A stretch of 64,000 nt of DNA from an uncultured Paracoccaceae bacterium (GCA_947498415.1 CANMKB010000005.1:186001-250000), one strand, 5' to 3'. Positions 9,595-18,162 are shown, counted from the first letter of the stretch. A program made the numbers and translations. Notes: a model not told the origin generated them from the sequence alone.

Positions 9595-10059
9595 CTATTC
9601 TGTCGGGTAGGTGAAGTTAATAAGTCTTTGAAAAACAGCTGTCGCAAATGCCATTGCGCTGGCGGCAAGGGATATCCAGCCAAAATACCAAAGCGTGCCA
9701 GCAAGTGCGTCTTCTGCATAAGAGGCTGCGAACTGAATTTGCCCATATTTTGCAGTAATATACGAGGCTAGCGTGGCCAAAAGGAAAAGCACCACAGCTT
9801 TGTTTGGGTGACTTAAACAGCTTGCAATCAACGCAAGAATTGCGCCGATGGGAACGCCGATCATCAGAACTTTGAGGCTCCACCAAGGGTGTGCGCCAAG
9901 TGATTTGGGCAAATCTAAGGCAGCGACCAGTGCTGCAAGGCATAGGGCTGCGCCCAATCCAATCCATCGGCTCACGTTAAATGCTCGCCCAATCGGTAAA
10001 ACGGAATGGTGGTGTTTTTTCCGCGTCAGGCGCGGGGTTCGGGTGTTTCGGGGCGTCAT
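9595..10059 (-). CDS. membrane protein of unknown function, start uncertain
   Basis: The frame encodes about four TM helices: [59 protein letters not shown] and LWYFGWISLAASAMAFATAVF. No family was recognised. The first 28 residues in this frame (Arg/Thr/His rich, MTPRNTRTPRLTRKK...) look unlike a normal N-terminus and the ATG at 10059 has no ribosome-binding site at proper distance. A well-placed AAGGAGA instead precedes an ATG at 10069 in another frame, which runs 30 codons and stops at 9977, two bases before an in-frame GTG (9975). Either translation restarts at GTG 9975 (126 residues) or a frameshift separates the true N-terminus from the rest. Confidence 0.55.
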   Translation of the reverse strand: MTPRNTRTPRLTRKKHHHSVLPIGRAFNVSRWIGLGAALCLAALVAALDLPKSLGAHPWWSLKVLMIGVPIGAILALIASCLSHPNKAVVLFLLATLASYITAKYGQIQFAASYAEDALAGTLWYFGWISLAASAMAFATAVFQRLINFTYPTE

Positions 10060-10069
10060 CTTGGGGCAT
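9977..10069 (-). CDS. short upstream ORF or frameshifted N-terminus of the membrane protein
   Basis: Thirty codons with a strong ribosome-binding site (AAGGAGA, 7 bases upstream) encode MPQDDAPKHPNPAPDAEKTP followed by PFRFTDWASI. The Pro/Asp-rich start followed by a F-R-x-T-D-W turn looks like a normal cytoplasmic N-terminus of a membrane protein. It overlaps the first part of the longer frame (9595-10059) and stops with TAA two bases before a possible GTG start of that frame. It could be a leader peptide coupled to the downstream gene, or the real N-terminus cut off by an indel. Confidence 0.35.
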   Translation of the reverse strand: MPQDDAPKHPNPAPDAEKTPPFRFTDWASI

Positions 10070-10251
10070 TGGGTTTCTCCTTCTCTATATTACGTGAGGG
10101 GGTAACCCATCCTTTGCCAGCAATGTTTCAGAAATTTTGCGGCCTCGTGAGCCATTGTGTGAATTGTTACGGGGAAGCGGCCTGCAACACTCCCCATGAC
10201 CGGCTGCGCGGGCGGGACTAGCCTGATTGAGTAATGTATCAGGAGAGTATC

Positions 10252-10455
10252 ATGAGTGTCGCACGTGTAACTGAAATCATCGCCTCTTCCCCGAAAAGCT
10301 TTGATGATGCCCTAGACCAAGGCGTTGCCCGCGCAACCAAGACGTTAAAAAACGTCACGGGTGCATGGGTGCAAGACCAGAAGGTGGTCATCGATGGCGG
10401 AAAGATCACCGAATACCGTGTCACGCTGAAAGTGACGTTTGTGTTGGCTGACTAA
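10252..10455 (+). CDS. dodecin family flavin-binding protein
   Basis: A 67-residue protein of dodecin type, a small beta-alpha-beta-beta fold that forms hollow 12-mers binding flavins (FMN or riboflavin) as a store or buffer. The family features are visible: ARVTEIIASSPKSFDDAL, the flavin-stacking Trp in VTGAWVQDQ, and the closing strands VIDGGKITEYRVTLKVTFVL. The frame opens at 10234, but AGGAGAG lies just upstream of the ATG at 10252 (MSVARVTEI), which is the usual family start. It has its own terminator and is monocistronic. Confidence 0.93.
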   Translation: MSVARVTEIIASSPKSFDDALDQGVARATKTLKNVTGAWVQDQKVVIDGGKITEYRVTLKVTFVLAD

Positions 10456-10465
10456 AGACAAACGG

Positions 10466-10518
10466 GCGCGGTGCGAGGTTCAGCCCCTAGGGCCTCGCGA
10501 CGCGCTTTGGGTGTTTGA
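10466..10518 (+). terminator. probable terminator of the dodecin gene
   Basis: The inverted repeat GCGCG-GT-GCGAGG / CCTCGC-GA-CGCGC (outer ends 10466 and 10505) with one internal mismatch pair starts 10 bases after the dodecin stop and is followed by TTTGGGTGTTT. Confidence 0.6.
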
Positions 10519-10577
10519 CACCATCGACGCAGCGTATCGCGTCTCTGGATGGTGGGTTGGAATGCCACGTCTATTAC

Positions 10578-10603
10578 AAAAAAGAGGCGGCCCGAAGGCC
10601 GCC
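10578..10603 (-). terminator. Rho-independent terminator of ettA
   Basis: GGCGGCC-TTCG-GGCCGCC on the minus strand, a 7-bp stem with a stable TTCG tetraloop, runs into TCTTTTTTG. It starts 9 bases after the ettA stop codon. Confidence 0.88.
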
Positions 10604-10611
10604 CCAATATT

Positions 10612-12267
10612 TTAACGTGTAAACTTCTTATGCTTCAGGCGCTTCGGTTCCAGCGCATCCGCTCCAAGCCTACGCTTCTTATCTTCCTCGTAGTCTTCAA
10701 AGTTGCCTTCAAACCATTCCACATGCGCCTCACCTTCAAAGGCCAAGATATGTGTACAGATCCGGTCGAGGAAGAAACGGTCGTGTGAGATCACAACCGC
10801 GCAGCCGGCGAAATCAACCAGCGCATCTTCCAACGCGCGGAGCGTTTCAACGTCCAAGTCGTTGGTCGGTTCGTCGAGCAGCAGCACGTTGCCGCCTTCT
10901 TTCAACAGACGCGCCATGTGCACGCGGTTGCGTTCACCACCGGACAGCAGGTTCAGCGGTTTCTGTTGATCGCCGCCTTTGAAGTTGAACGAGGAACAAT
11001 AGGCGCGAGAATTCACTTGCGCGTCACCCAGTTCGATGATTTCGGCTCCGCCGGAAATCGCTTCCCAGACGGTTTCTTTGTCGTTCAGGTCATCGCGGGA
11101 CTGATCCACATAAGACAGTTTCACCGTGTCACCATAGCTGACAGAGCCGCCGTCTGGCTGTTCCTGCCCGGTGAGCATTTTAAAGAGCGTGGATTTACCG
11201 GCGCCGTTCGGGCCGATCACACCAACAATACCACCCGGCGGGAGTGAGAATTCCAGACCTTCAATCAGCTGTTTATCACCGAAGTGTTTCGACAGGCCTT
11301 CGACCTCGATCACTTTGCTGCCCAAACGAGGGCCGTTTGGAATAACGATCTGCGCACGCCCCACTTTTTCTCGTTCAGAGGTGTTCGCCATCTCGTTATA
11401 AGCTGCGATACGCGCCTTGGATTTCGCCTGGCGGGCCTTTTGACCCTGCTGCATCCATTCCAATTCGCGTTCCAGCGTCTTTTGCTTGGATTTGTCTTCG
11501 CGGGCTTCTTGCGCCATGCGCTTGGCCTTTTGTTCCAGCCAAGAGGAATAGTTGCCTTCGTAAGGAATGCCCTTGCCGCGATCCAGTTCCAGGATCCAGC
11601 TTGTGATATCATCTAGGAAATACCGGTCGTGGGTCACACACAGGATCGTGCCCTTGTAGTCGATCAGGTGCTGCTGCAGCCACGCGATGGTTTCCGCATC
11701 AAGGTGGTTGGTCGGTTCGTCAAGCAGCAGCATGTCTGGCGCTTCCAGAAGCAACTTACACAGCGCCACACGACGGGCCTCACCCCCGGACAGATCAGCG
11801 ATTTTCGCGTCATCTGGCGGGCAGCGTAGCGCTTCCATGGACACATCCACCTGACTGTCCAGATCCCAAAGGTTCTGTGCGTCGATGTCGTCTTGTAGCT
11901 TGGCCATTTCCTCGGCGGTTTCATCCGAGTAGTTCATGGCCAACTCGTTATAGCGATCCAGAATGGCCTTTTTCTCGGCCACACCCAGCATCACGTTTTC
12001 ACGCACGGTCAGGGTTTCATCCAGCTTTGGCTCCTGCGGCAGATAGCCAACTTTCGCGCCTTCTGCGGCCCAAGCCTCGCCGGTGAAATCCTTGTCGAGA
12101 CCCGCCATGATTTTCATCAGCGTCGATTTACCCGCGCCGTTGACACCCACGACACCGATTTTCACGCCGGGCAGGAAGGAAAGGTGGATGTTTTCAAAAC
12201 ATTTCTTGCCGCCGGGATAGGTCTTAGAGACCCCCTGCATGTGATAGACGTACTGATAAGCTGCCAT
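10612..12267 (-). CDS. ettA: energy-dependent translational throttle protein EttA (ABC-F ATPase)
   Basis: EttA is a soluble ABC-F protein that binds the ribosomal E site and gates entry into the elongation cycle according to ATP/ADP level. The 551-residue length and start (AAYQYVYHMQGVSKTYPGGK) match the EttA branch. It has two ATPase domains in one chain: Walker A GVNGAGKST (41-49) and GPNGAGKST, signatures LSGGEARRVALC and LSGGERNRVHMA, Walker B LLLDEPTNHLD and LLLDEPTNDLD. The charged linker between the domains (EQKAKRMAQEAREDKSKQKTL...) is the P-site tRNA interaction motif region. No TM segments, so it is not a transporter. Confidence 0.94.
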   Translation of the reverse strand: MAAYQYVYHMQGVSKTYPGGKKCFENIHLSFLPGVKIGVVGVNGAGKSTLMKIMAGLDKDFTGEAWAAEGAKVGYLPQEPKLDETLTVRENVMLGVAEKKAILDRYNELAMNYSDETAEEMAKLQDDIDAQNLWDLDSQVDVSMEALRCPPDDAKIADLSGGEARRVALCKLLLEAPDMLLLDEPTNHLDAETIAWLQQHLIDYKGTILCVTHDRYFLDDITSWILELDRGKGIPYEGNYSSWLEQKAKRMAQEAREDKSKQKTLERELEWMQQGQKARQAKSKARIAAYNEMANTSEREKVGRAQIVIPNGPRLGSKVIEVEGLSKHFGDKQLIEGLEFSLPPGGIVGVIGPNGAGKSTLFKMLTGQEQPDGGSVSYGDTVKLSYVDQSRDDLNDKETVWEAISGGAEIIELGDAQVNSRAYCSSFNFKGGDQQKPLNLLSGGERNRVHMARLLKEGGNVLLLDEPTNDLDVETLRALEDALVDFAGCAVVISHDRFFLDRICTHILAFEGEAHVEWFEGNFEDYEEDKKRRLGADALEPKRLKHKKFTR

Positions 12268-12432
12268 GTCGGGCTCCGGAAATTAGGGGATTCTGCTGTG
12301 TGTTTCCACGTTGGAGCGTGTGATAGCGGATGGGGTGGGGGATGGCAAATGGGGAGGTGTTGGCATTGAGATTTAGTTCAATTTGTGTAAGGTAGTTAGC
12401 ATTAAGAAGAAATTAAATTTAACCGAATTCAA

Positions 12433-13401
12433 ATGACATTACTTGAGCGATTGAAGATGGAGAACTACGCGCTGAATACACTATTTTTTCGAGCCAAATT
12501 AGCAGCTTACTTGAACAAAAAAATGATTTTTCTAAGTCAGGTTATTCTGTGGCAGAATTTGAAAGCGGTCTGTACAACACATGTATCCAAGTTTCTTACG
12601 ATTATGCCCTTTGCTGGATACTTGGTACTCTACAATGAAAGCTTGAAGGGATATCTGGACTTAGAAGCACCAAGCGCGGAGATGTGCGGATGGGTCAACA
12701 GCATCCCACTGTTCGAACAAAGAACCGACTTGTTCTATCTCGGGTTAGTCGCGGCTGGTGCTGGTGTGGTACTGTACCACCTCTTTGCTCCAGGAGTGAT
12801 TAAGAAATATTCAGACGGCTATGAATACGCTCGAGCAAGAGAGCACGTTGGTCGATACGATGTCGTGGCGAGTTTCTATTGGATTGGGGTGCGCGCGATG
12901 CGCGCCAGCAAGCGATGGATTTCGAAAATTGAGAAACTAGAAAACAAAACTCAAAAGATCGAGTTTTTGCGAATATTACACAAGTTCTCTTCGGTAGAAT
13001 TTCCTTCGCACGCATACAATCGACTGGTTGCCATTTCAGATTCGATTGTTGAAGACGCCAGCGACGACAAAGATTGGTTTGCTGAGAGGCTCAAAGAATA
13101 TTGCAAACGCTTCCATGCGGTTAAGGTTGGCGAGCCAACTCACCTAAGTAAACTAGAGTTTGCAAATGAAGTTGGAGATTTGACCCGTCATTTCAAAGCC
13201 GCGATACACATTGCTCGCTATCATGAACGTGTCGGTCGGGATATTTTCATTCTAAGATACTATTTGTCAAATCATTCAAAGTTAACTGCACGCATTTTTA
13301 TAGCTCTGTTGATAATCATTGGTGCGGTTTTACTGTTTGTTCCGACATTTATGACCATAGTCTTCGCAATGGACAAAATTTGTTCATCTCTATCTGGTTA
13401 G
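12433..13401 (+). CDS. membrane protein ORFan, A+T rich, possible transfer
   Basis: No family recognised. The 322-residue protein has a hydrophobic segment near residues 52-66 (FLTIMPFAGYLVLYNES), a second near 96-118 (LFYLGLVAAGAGVVLYHLFA), a long charged cytoplasmic-type middle with helical, Lys/Glu-rich stretches (ISKIEKLENKTQKIEFL), and a last strong TM near 290-315 (ARIFIALLIIIGAVLLFVPTFMTIVFA). Base composition is clearly more A+T rich than its neighbours (one 60-base line at 13261 has only 17 G+C) and AAA/TTT/ATT codons are common. No Shine-Dalgarno is seen before ATG 12433; ATG at codon 9 is an alternative. A GC-rich palindromic block follows it. Most likely recently acquired. Confidence 0.65.
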   Translation: MTLLERLKMENYALNTLFFRAKLAAYLNKKMIFLSQVILWQNLKAVCTTHVSKFLTIMPFAGYLVLYNESLKGYLDLEAPSAEMCGWVNSIPLFEQRTDLFYLGLVAAGAGVVLYHLFAPGVIKKYSDGYEYARAREHVGRYDVVASFYWIGVRAMRASKRWISKIEKLENKTQKIEFLRILHKFSSVEFPSHAYNRLVAISDSIVEDASDDKDWFAERLKEYCKRFHAVKVGEPTHLSKLEFANEVGDLTRHFKAAIHIARYHERVGRDIFILRYYLSNHSKLTARIFIALLIIIGAVLLFVPTFMTIVFAMDKICSSLSG

Positions 13402-13411
13402 TATAGGTCAA

Positions 13412-13458
13412 GCCCGGCACCGCCGGGCAGCGCCCGACCCTCCCCACGGGAGGGCGCT
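13412..13458. repeat. REP-like double palindrome between convergent genes
   Basis: Two adjoining GC palindromes: GCCCGGC-ACC-GCCGGGC (13412-13428), then AGCGCCC...GGGCGCT (13429-13458) which encloses CCCTCCC-CAC-GGGAGGG as an alternative pairing. Read leftward the core is GGTCGGGCGCTGCCCGGC, which I remember as a frequent intergenic block in Rhodobacteraceae genomes. It sits between the ORFan and the GNAT gene, both ending here, and can act as a two-way terminator (GGGCGCTTT). Confidence 0.5.
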
Positions 13459-13501
13459 TTGCACCCACCCAGGGTCAGGCGCCGCCCTTTGAGGGAGCGT
13501 T

Positions 13502-13981
13502 TCAAGCTTTTTCCAAACCCTTCTTAAAAAACAAATCCGGGTAGGGGTCGTCGTTAAAGCGGTCAATCTGGGTCCAGCCGGTTTTGCGGTACAGCTTTGC
13601 CGCTTCTGGCAGGGCAGAGTTTGTGTCGAGCCGCAGCACCTTGATGCCCAAAGCCAGCGCCGCCTCTTCGCAGGCCGTTAGTAAAGCTTGGGCAAGGCCC
13701 AGACCGCGGGCGGTTGGACTGACCCACAGCCGTTTGATTTCTGCCACGTCAGACCCGTTGCCCTTTAGCCCGCAGCAGCCCAGCGGCTGGCCATCTGACA
13801 TCGCCACATAAAACGCACCCATTGGGGGCATCATTGCGCTGGCCTCTGGGTCGCGCGACAGCGAGACATCAAAGCCGCGATCAAACCGGCGTTCCAGCTC
13901 GTCGTAGTAGGACTTGAGACATTGGATCGCCTCGGGGGACTGTGGGTCAATTTGGCGGATCGTCGGAGGGGTTTTGTGCAT
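13502..13981 (-). CDS. GNAT family N-acetyltransferase
   Basis: A 159-residue acyl-CoA-dependent acetyltransferase. Motif A, the acetyl-CoA pyrophosphate loop, is visible in [23 protein letters not shown] (Q/RxxGxG/A form R-G-L-G-L-A), preceded by the strand QPLGCCGL and followed by [23 protein letters not shown]. The frame opens at 14023, but AGAGGA lies 5 bases before the ATG at 13981 ([10 protein letters not shown]), which I take as the start. The substrate cannot be inferred. Its 5' end faces nadD, about 106 bp away. Confidence 0.88.
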   Translation of the reverse strand: MHKTPPTIRQIDPQSPEAIQCLKSYYDELERRFDRGFDVSLSRDPEASAMMPPMGAFYVAMSDGQPLGCCGLKGNGSDVAEIKRLWVSPTARGLGLAQALLTACEEAALALGIKVLRLDTNSALPEAAKLYRKTGWTQIDRFNDDPYPDLFFKKGLEKA

Positions 13982-14087
13982 GGGATGTCCTCTGGTCAGG
14001 ATATATCTTGTGATTGTTTTCAAAGATGTAAAGAGAGCGCCGCTTGCCTCTGGACATTTTCGTGCCCTGTCCGTCTATTGTGCAGCA

Positions 14088-14687
14088 ATGAGAAAACGCG
14101 TGACATATCTGCGGGCTGGCATGACCGTTGGGCTGTTGGGAGGGTCTTTTGATCCGCCCCATGCCGGGCATGTGCATATCACCCGCGAGGCGCTCAAGCG
14201 GTTTGGGTTGGATCATGTGTTTTGGCTGGTCTCACCCGGCAATCCACTTAAACAACGTGGCCCTGCGACAATGGTGCAGCGAATGGATGCCGCACGTGCT
14301 ATCATGCAGCACCCGCGCGTGACTGTGAGCGACTTTGAGGCACGGGCGGGCACACGTTATACGGCTGAAACCTTGGCCGTCTTGTGCAAACGCTATCCCG
14401 GCGTGCGGTTTGTATGGTTGATGGGCGCAGATAATCTGGCGCAGTTCCATCAATGGAAAGACTGGCGGCAAATCATGGATACGATCCCCGTTGGCGTATT
14501 GGCGCGCCCCGGTGATCGGATCGCAGCGCGAACCGGCAAGGCGGCAGATGTCTATCGCCATGCCAAAATACCCGGGCGTTGTAGCCATTTGTTGGCACGC
14601 GCACAGGCACCCGCGTGGTGCTTTGTGAACACGCCGATGAAAAGCATCAGCTCCACCGCGATCCGCGCAAGGGGGCAGTGGTCGTAA
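14088..14687 (+). CDS. nadD: nicotinate-nucleotide adenylyltransferase
   Basis: NadD joins ATP and nicotinate mononucleotide to give deamido-NAD in NAD synthesis. The 199-residue protein has the nucleotidyltransferase signature [13 protein letters not shown] (18-30), the HxGH-type His pair within it, [16 protein letters not shown] and the C-terminal ISSTAIR (the SSTxIR phosphate-binding motif). The frame is open from 13914, but that part overlaps the GNAT leader. The start [12 protein letters not shown] at 14088 gives the short Arg-rich extension before TVGLLGGSF that I expect for this group. No clear Shine-Dalgarno is present, and ATG 14121 is a fallback. Confidence 0.92.
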   Translation: MRKRVTYLRAGMTVGLLGGSFDPPHAGHVHITREALKRFGLDHVFWLVSPGNPLKQRGPATMVQRMDAARAIMQHPRVTVSDFEARAGTRYTAETLAVLCKRYPGVRFVWLMGADNLAQFHQWKDWRQIMDTIPVGVLARPGDRIAARTGKAADVYRHAKIPGRCSHLLARAQAPAWCFVNTPMKSISSTAIRARGQWS

Positions 14688-14780
14688 GGCTTTTTTGCTT
14701 GGCGAAAAATCTGTGACAATCCGGTGAAGTCGATGAATGTCGTCTTGTTCCCCTCGATGCGCCCCGATACATTCCGCGCC

Positions 14781-16271
14781 ATGAGCAGAACGATTTCAAG
14801 ACGCGCGATTTTAACCGGGCTTGCGGGCATTGCGGCCACTCCAATGTGGGCAAATGCACCAACCACCTCTAAGCGACCGGTTCTACGGCCGTTGTCCGCC
14901 CGCGAGCGTGCGGCTTTGGGCCCAGAACCACTGATCAAAGCGGCCAATCTGCGCGGAGAGGTTGGGTTTGCTGTCGTGGATGTGGCGACGGGTGAGGTGC
15001 TAGAGAGCTACGGCACTGAAATCACTTTGCCCCCGGCTAGTGTGAACAAAGCGGTCACAGCCCTATACGCGCTTTCTGTGTTGGGTGGAGATCACAGGTT
15101 TGAAACGCGTTTGGTGGGCAACGGCCCGATTGTGGATGGGGTTCTTAAAGGCGACCTGATCCTTGAAGGCGGCGGCGACCCGACGTTGGATACAGACGAT
15201 TTGGTGACATTGGCGAAATCCCTTGCTGCTACCGGTGTGCGCCGGGTCGATGGGCGGTTTTTGGTATATGGCGGTGCGCTTCCGTCGGTTGACACGATTG
15301 ACGGATCACAGCCGCCACATGTGGGGTATTCTCCTGCAATTTCAGGACTTTGTTTGAACTTCAATCGTGTGTATTTCGACTGGAAGGTCTCTGGTGCGAA
15401 TATCGACGTAACAATGGAAGCACGCGGTAAATCCTTGCGCCCACCTGTGCGCGTGGCCCGTATGGACCTTTCAGATCGCCGAGGCCCTGTCTTTGAATAC
15501 GAAAGCCGAAATGGCCAGGATCGCTGGAGCGTGGCGCGCAATGTCCTCAAGAAAGATGGCGGCCGTTGGTTGCCTGTGAGGCAACCAGAACTCTATGCAG
15601 GTGAGGCTTTTGCTTGGATCGCGAATAGGCAGGGCGTTGCTTTGCCCACGCCTGAGAAAACGTCCAGCCGTCCGAATGGTGACGTGCTTGTGTCTCATCA
15701 AAGTGGCGATCTGACGAGCATCCTGCGCGACATGTTGAAGTATTCGACAAATGTGACTGCCGAAATGGTTGGCCTTGCGGCGACAAAGGCAAAGGGGCAG
15801 TATGCTGCCTCTTTATTGCGTTCCGCCCGTGATATGGAAACTTGGGCCAAAACAGAGCTTGGGATGCAGAAGGCCAAGTTTGTGGATCATTCGGGACTTG
15901 GCGATGCATCTCGGATGAATGCACAAGAACTGGCGAAAGCGCTGGTGGTTTTGGGTCAAAGAGATGTCCTTGAACCGATCCTTAAAGACATTGTGTTGAA
16001 GAACAGCCAAGGTGGGCCAGATCGTGACCACCCGATCAAAGTTCGTGCCAAGACAGGTACGCTCAACTTTGTGTCTGGCCTTTCAGGTTACATGCATGCC
16101 CCTGATGGTCGCGTGATGAGCTTTGCTATTTTCGCCGCTGATGCCGCCACGCGGGCCGCTTTGACCCGCGCTCAAAGAGAGCGCCCCCGAGGTGCCCAAA
16201 GCTGGAACGCCCGTGCGAAAAAACTGCAACAACAGCTTATCGAACGCTGGGGATTGGTGTACGCGGGCTAA
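14781..16271 (+). CDS. dacB: D-alanyl-D-alanine carboxypeptidase/endopeptidase (PBP4 family, S13)
   Basis: A periplasmic penicillin-binding protein that trims or cuts peptidoglycan cross-links. All three serine-peptidase motifs are present: SVNK at 87-90, STN in LKYSTNVTAEMVG, and KTG in RAKTGTLNFVSGLSGY. The N-terminus MSRTISRRAILTGLAG followed by ATPMWANA looks like a signal peptide with an SRRxxL twin-arginine pattern, so Tat export is possible. The frame extends upstream to a GTG at 14724, but the signal peptide fits the ATG at 14781; neither has a convincing ribosome-binding site. At 496 residues it has the usual length for the PBP4 family. Confidence 0.92.
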   Translation: MSRTISRRAILTGLAGIAATPMWANAPTTSKRPVLRPLSARERAALGPEPLIKAANLRGEVGFAVVDVATGEVLESYGTEITLPPASVNKAVTALYALSVLGGDHRFETRLVGNGPIVDGVLKGDLILEGGGDPTLDTDDLVTLAKSLAATGVRRVDGRFLVYGGALPSVDTIDGSQPPHVGYSPAISGLCLNFNRVYFDWKVSGANIDVTMEARGKSLRPPVRVARMDLSDRRGPVFEYESRNGQDRWSVARNVLKKDGGRWLPVRQPELYAGEAFAWIANRQGVALPTPEKTSSRPNGDVLVSHQSGDLTSILRDMLKYSTNVTAEMVGLAATKAKGQYAASLLRSARDMETWAKTELGMQKAKFVDHSGLGDASRMNAQELAKALVVLGQRDVLEPILKDIVLKNSQGGPDRDHPIKVRAKTGTLNFVSGLSGYMHAPDGRVMSFAIFAADAATRAALTRAQRERPRGAQSWNARAKKLQQQLIERWGLVYAG

Positions 16272-16344
16272 CCCCGCTTGCACATTTTTCTTTTCAAGTG
16301 GGATTGGCTTTGCTAAATCCCGCCCGTTCGGGATGGTCCCGGAT

Positions 16345-16380
16345 ACCGGTCGCAGCCTACCCGGTTCGCTAAAACAAGGA
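16345..16380 (+). promoter_or_regulatory. probable preQ1-I riboswitch controlling queCDEF
   Basis: A 5-bp stem ACCGG (16345-16349) / CCGGT (16361-16365) closes an 11-base loop TCGCAGCCTAC. It is followed by an A-rich tail TCGCTAAAACAAGGA. This is the layout of the class I preQ1 aptamer: P1 hairpin with a C-rich 3' loop, then an A-rich strand that folds back onto the loop. The pseudoknot candidate is loop CCT with AGG of the tail. That tail AGG is part of the queC Shine-Dalgarno AAGGA (16376-16380), 7 bases before the ATG, so preQ1 binding would hide it and stop translation. The downstream genes make preQ1, which fits feedback control. Assigned by eye, without a covariance search. Confidence 0.62.
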
Positions 16381-16387
16381 TCAAACT

Positions 16388-17080
16388 ATGAAGACTCTTG
16401 TCATCTGCTCCGGCGGATTAGATTCTGTTTCGCTCGCCTATAAAGTCGCGCAGGAACAAACCCTTTTGGGGCTGATCTCGTTTGACTACGGGCAGCGCCA
16501 TAAGAAAGAAGTGGGCTTTGCGGCCCGAGCGGCAGACCAGTTGGGCGTGCCGCATGATTTGATTGATATGACCGCCATTGGTGCGTTTTTGTCAGGGTCT
16601 GCTTTGACGGATGATCTTGATGTGCCTGATGGGCATTATGCCGAAGAAAACATGAAGGTCACAGTGGTGCCAAACCGCAATGCGATCATGTTGGCTGTGG
16701 CCTTTGGTGTCGCCGCAGCCAAAGGGGCTGATGCTGTTGCAACGGCGGTGCATGGCGGGGACCACTTTATTTACCCCGATTGCCGTCCCGGTTTTATTAA
16801 TGCGTTTCAAGCCATGCAAAACGCTGCGCTTGAAGGCTATGCAGAGGTGCAGCTGTATACACCGTTTGTGCATGTGCCAAAGTCTGACATCGTGATCGAA
16901 GGGGCGAAGGTGAATACGCCCTTTGCCGAGACTTGGTCCTGCTACAAAGGTGGGGAAACCCATTGTGGTCGATGTGGCACCTGCGTGGAACGCCGCGAGG
17001 CCTTTCACATCGCGGGTGTTGTAGACCCAACAGAATATGCGGATCCAGACTACTGGACCTCCGTGGTCGAGGTGTCCTGA
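16388..17080 (+). CDS. queC: 7-cyano-7-deazaguanine synthase
   Basis: QueC converts 7-carboxy-7-deazaguanine to preQ0 using ATP and ammonia. The 230-residue protein has the PP-loop SGGLDS at 8-13 and a C-terminal zinc site in CYKGGETHCGRCGTCVERR. The body (FDYGQRHKKEVGFAARAADQ, VPNRNAIML, VHGGDHFIYPDCRP) is standard for the family. Its ribosome-binding site is part of the preQ1 switch, and its stop codon overlaps the queD start (TGATG), so the four que genes are translated as one unit. Confidence 0.96.
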   Translation: MKTLVICSGGLDSVSLAYKVAQEQTLLGLISFDYGQRHKKEVGFAARAADQLGVPHDLIDMTAIGAFLSGSALTDDLDVPDGHYAEENMKVTVVPNRNAIMLAVAFGVAAAKGADAVATAVHGGDHFIYPDCRPGFINAFQAMQNAALEGYAEVQLYTPFVHVPKSDIVIEGAKVNTPFAETWSCYKGGETHCGRCGTCVERREAFHIAGVVDPTEYADPDYWTSVVEVS

Positions 17081-17436
17081 TGTACCGTATCACCAAAGAG
17101 TTCCACTTTTCTGCATCTCACCAATTGTGTGGTCTGCCCGACGATCACCCCTGTGCGCGCATGCATGGCCACAACTATATTGTTGAGGTCGAACTCTCTG
17201 CGCCCGAACTTGATGCAAATGGCTTTGTTCTGGATTACCGCGAATTGGCGCCGCTAAAGCATTGGATCGACGATGAACTAGATCATCGCCATCTCAATGA
17301 TGTTTTTGGGCATGATATGGTGACGTCAGAACGTCTGGCGAAAGACATATATGAATGGGCTCATTCGCGCTGGTCACAGGTGACAGCAGTTCGCGTGTCT
17401 GAAACGCCGAAAACCTGGGCTGAGTATCGCCCATGA
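17080..17436 (+). CDS. queD: 6-carboxy-5,6,7,8-tetrahydropterin synthase
   Basis: QueD makes 6-carboxytetrahydropterin from 7,8-dihydroneopterin triphosphate, the first committed step toward preQ0. The 118-residue sequence shows the zinc His residues (FSASHQL and MHGHNY) and the catalytic Cys in [23 protein letters not shown] near the N-terminus and ETPKTWAEY at the end are family hallmarks. The frame is open upstream into queC, but the ATG at 17080 overlaps the queC stop by one base. The stop overlaps the queE ATG by 4 bases. Confidence 0.95.
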   Translation: MYRITKEFHFSASHQLCGLPDDHPCARMHGHNYIVEVELSAPELDANGFVLDYRELAPLKHWIDDELDHRHLNDVFGHDMVTSERLAKDIYEWAHSRWSQVTAVRVSETPKTWAEYRP

Positions 17437-18152
17437 GCACGCTGCGCATCGCTGAAATTTTTGGGCCAACCATCCAAGGCGAAGGGGCTGTCATTGGTGC
17501 GCCTACAGTCTTTGTACGGGCAGGGGGGTGTGATTACCGTTGCAGCTGGTGTGACAGTCTACATGCGGTGGATCAAGAATACCGCCATGACTGGGCGCCG
17601 ATGACCACAGTGGAAATTTGGGAGAACATTGAAACCCTTTCAGGGGGCACCCCGCTTACGGTCTCTTTGTCAGGCGGAAACCCGGCGATCCAAGACTTCG
17701 GCCCGCTCATAAAGTTGGGTCAGGCTAAGGGGTATGCCTTTGCCCTGGAAACCCAAGGCTCAATTGCGCGGGATTGGTTTTCAGAACTCGCGCCACTTAT
17801 CCTTTCGCCTAAGCCTCCATCTTCTGGGGAAACCGTGAATTGGGACAAGTTTGAAGCTTGTGTGCGTGCCGCAGGCGCGGCTGAAATTGCGATGAAGATC
17901 GTGATTTTTGACGAAGCAGATTATAATTGGGCGAAGGACGTGGCAGCGAAATACCCCACACTGCCTCTATATCTGCAACCGGGCAATCACACACCGCCAC
18001 CGCCAGATGCAGAGGATGCCACGATCGACATGGATGGCATCATGACCCGATATGAGTGGCTGATCGACAAAACACTGGGCGACCGTTGGTTCACCCCTAA
18101 AATTCTGCCGCAATTGCATGTGCTCGTCTGGGGCAACAAACGTGGCGTATAA
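17433..18152 (+). CDS. queE: 7-carboxy-7-deazaguanine synthase (radical SAM)
   Basis: QueE is the radical-SAM enzyme that contracts the pterin ring to 7-carboxy-7-deazaguanine. The 4Fe-4S site is the CX3CX2C in [17 protein letters not shown] near residue 32-40, preceded by [22 protein letters not shown], the usual QueE opening. A GGNP-type SAM-binding strand appears as [10 protein letters not shown]. At 239 residues it is the longer alphaproteobacterial form. Start codon overlaps the end of queD (ATGA). Confidence 0.95.
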   Translation: MSTLRIAEIFGPTIQGEGAVIGAPTVFVRAGGCDYRCSWCDSLHAVDQEYRHDWAPMTTVEIWENIETLSGGTPLTVSLSGGNPAIQDFGPLIKLGQAKGYAFALETQGSIARDWFSELAPLILSPKPPSSGETVNWDKFEACVRAAGAAEIAMKIVIFDEADYNWAKDVAAKYPTLPLYLQPGNHTPPPPDAEDATIDMDGIMTRYEWLIDKTLGDRWFTPKILPQLHVLVWGNKRGV

Positions 18153-18162
18153 GGAGACTGAT

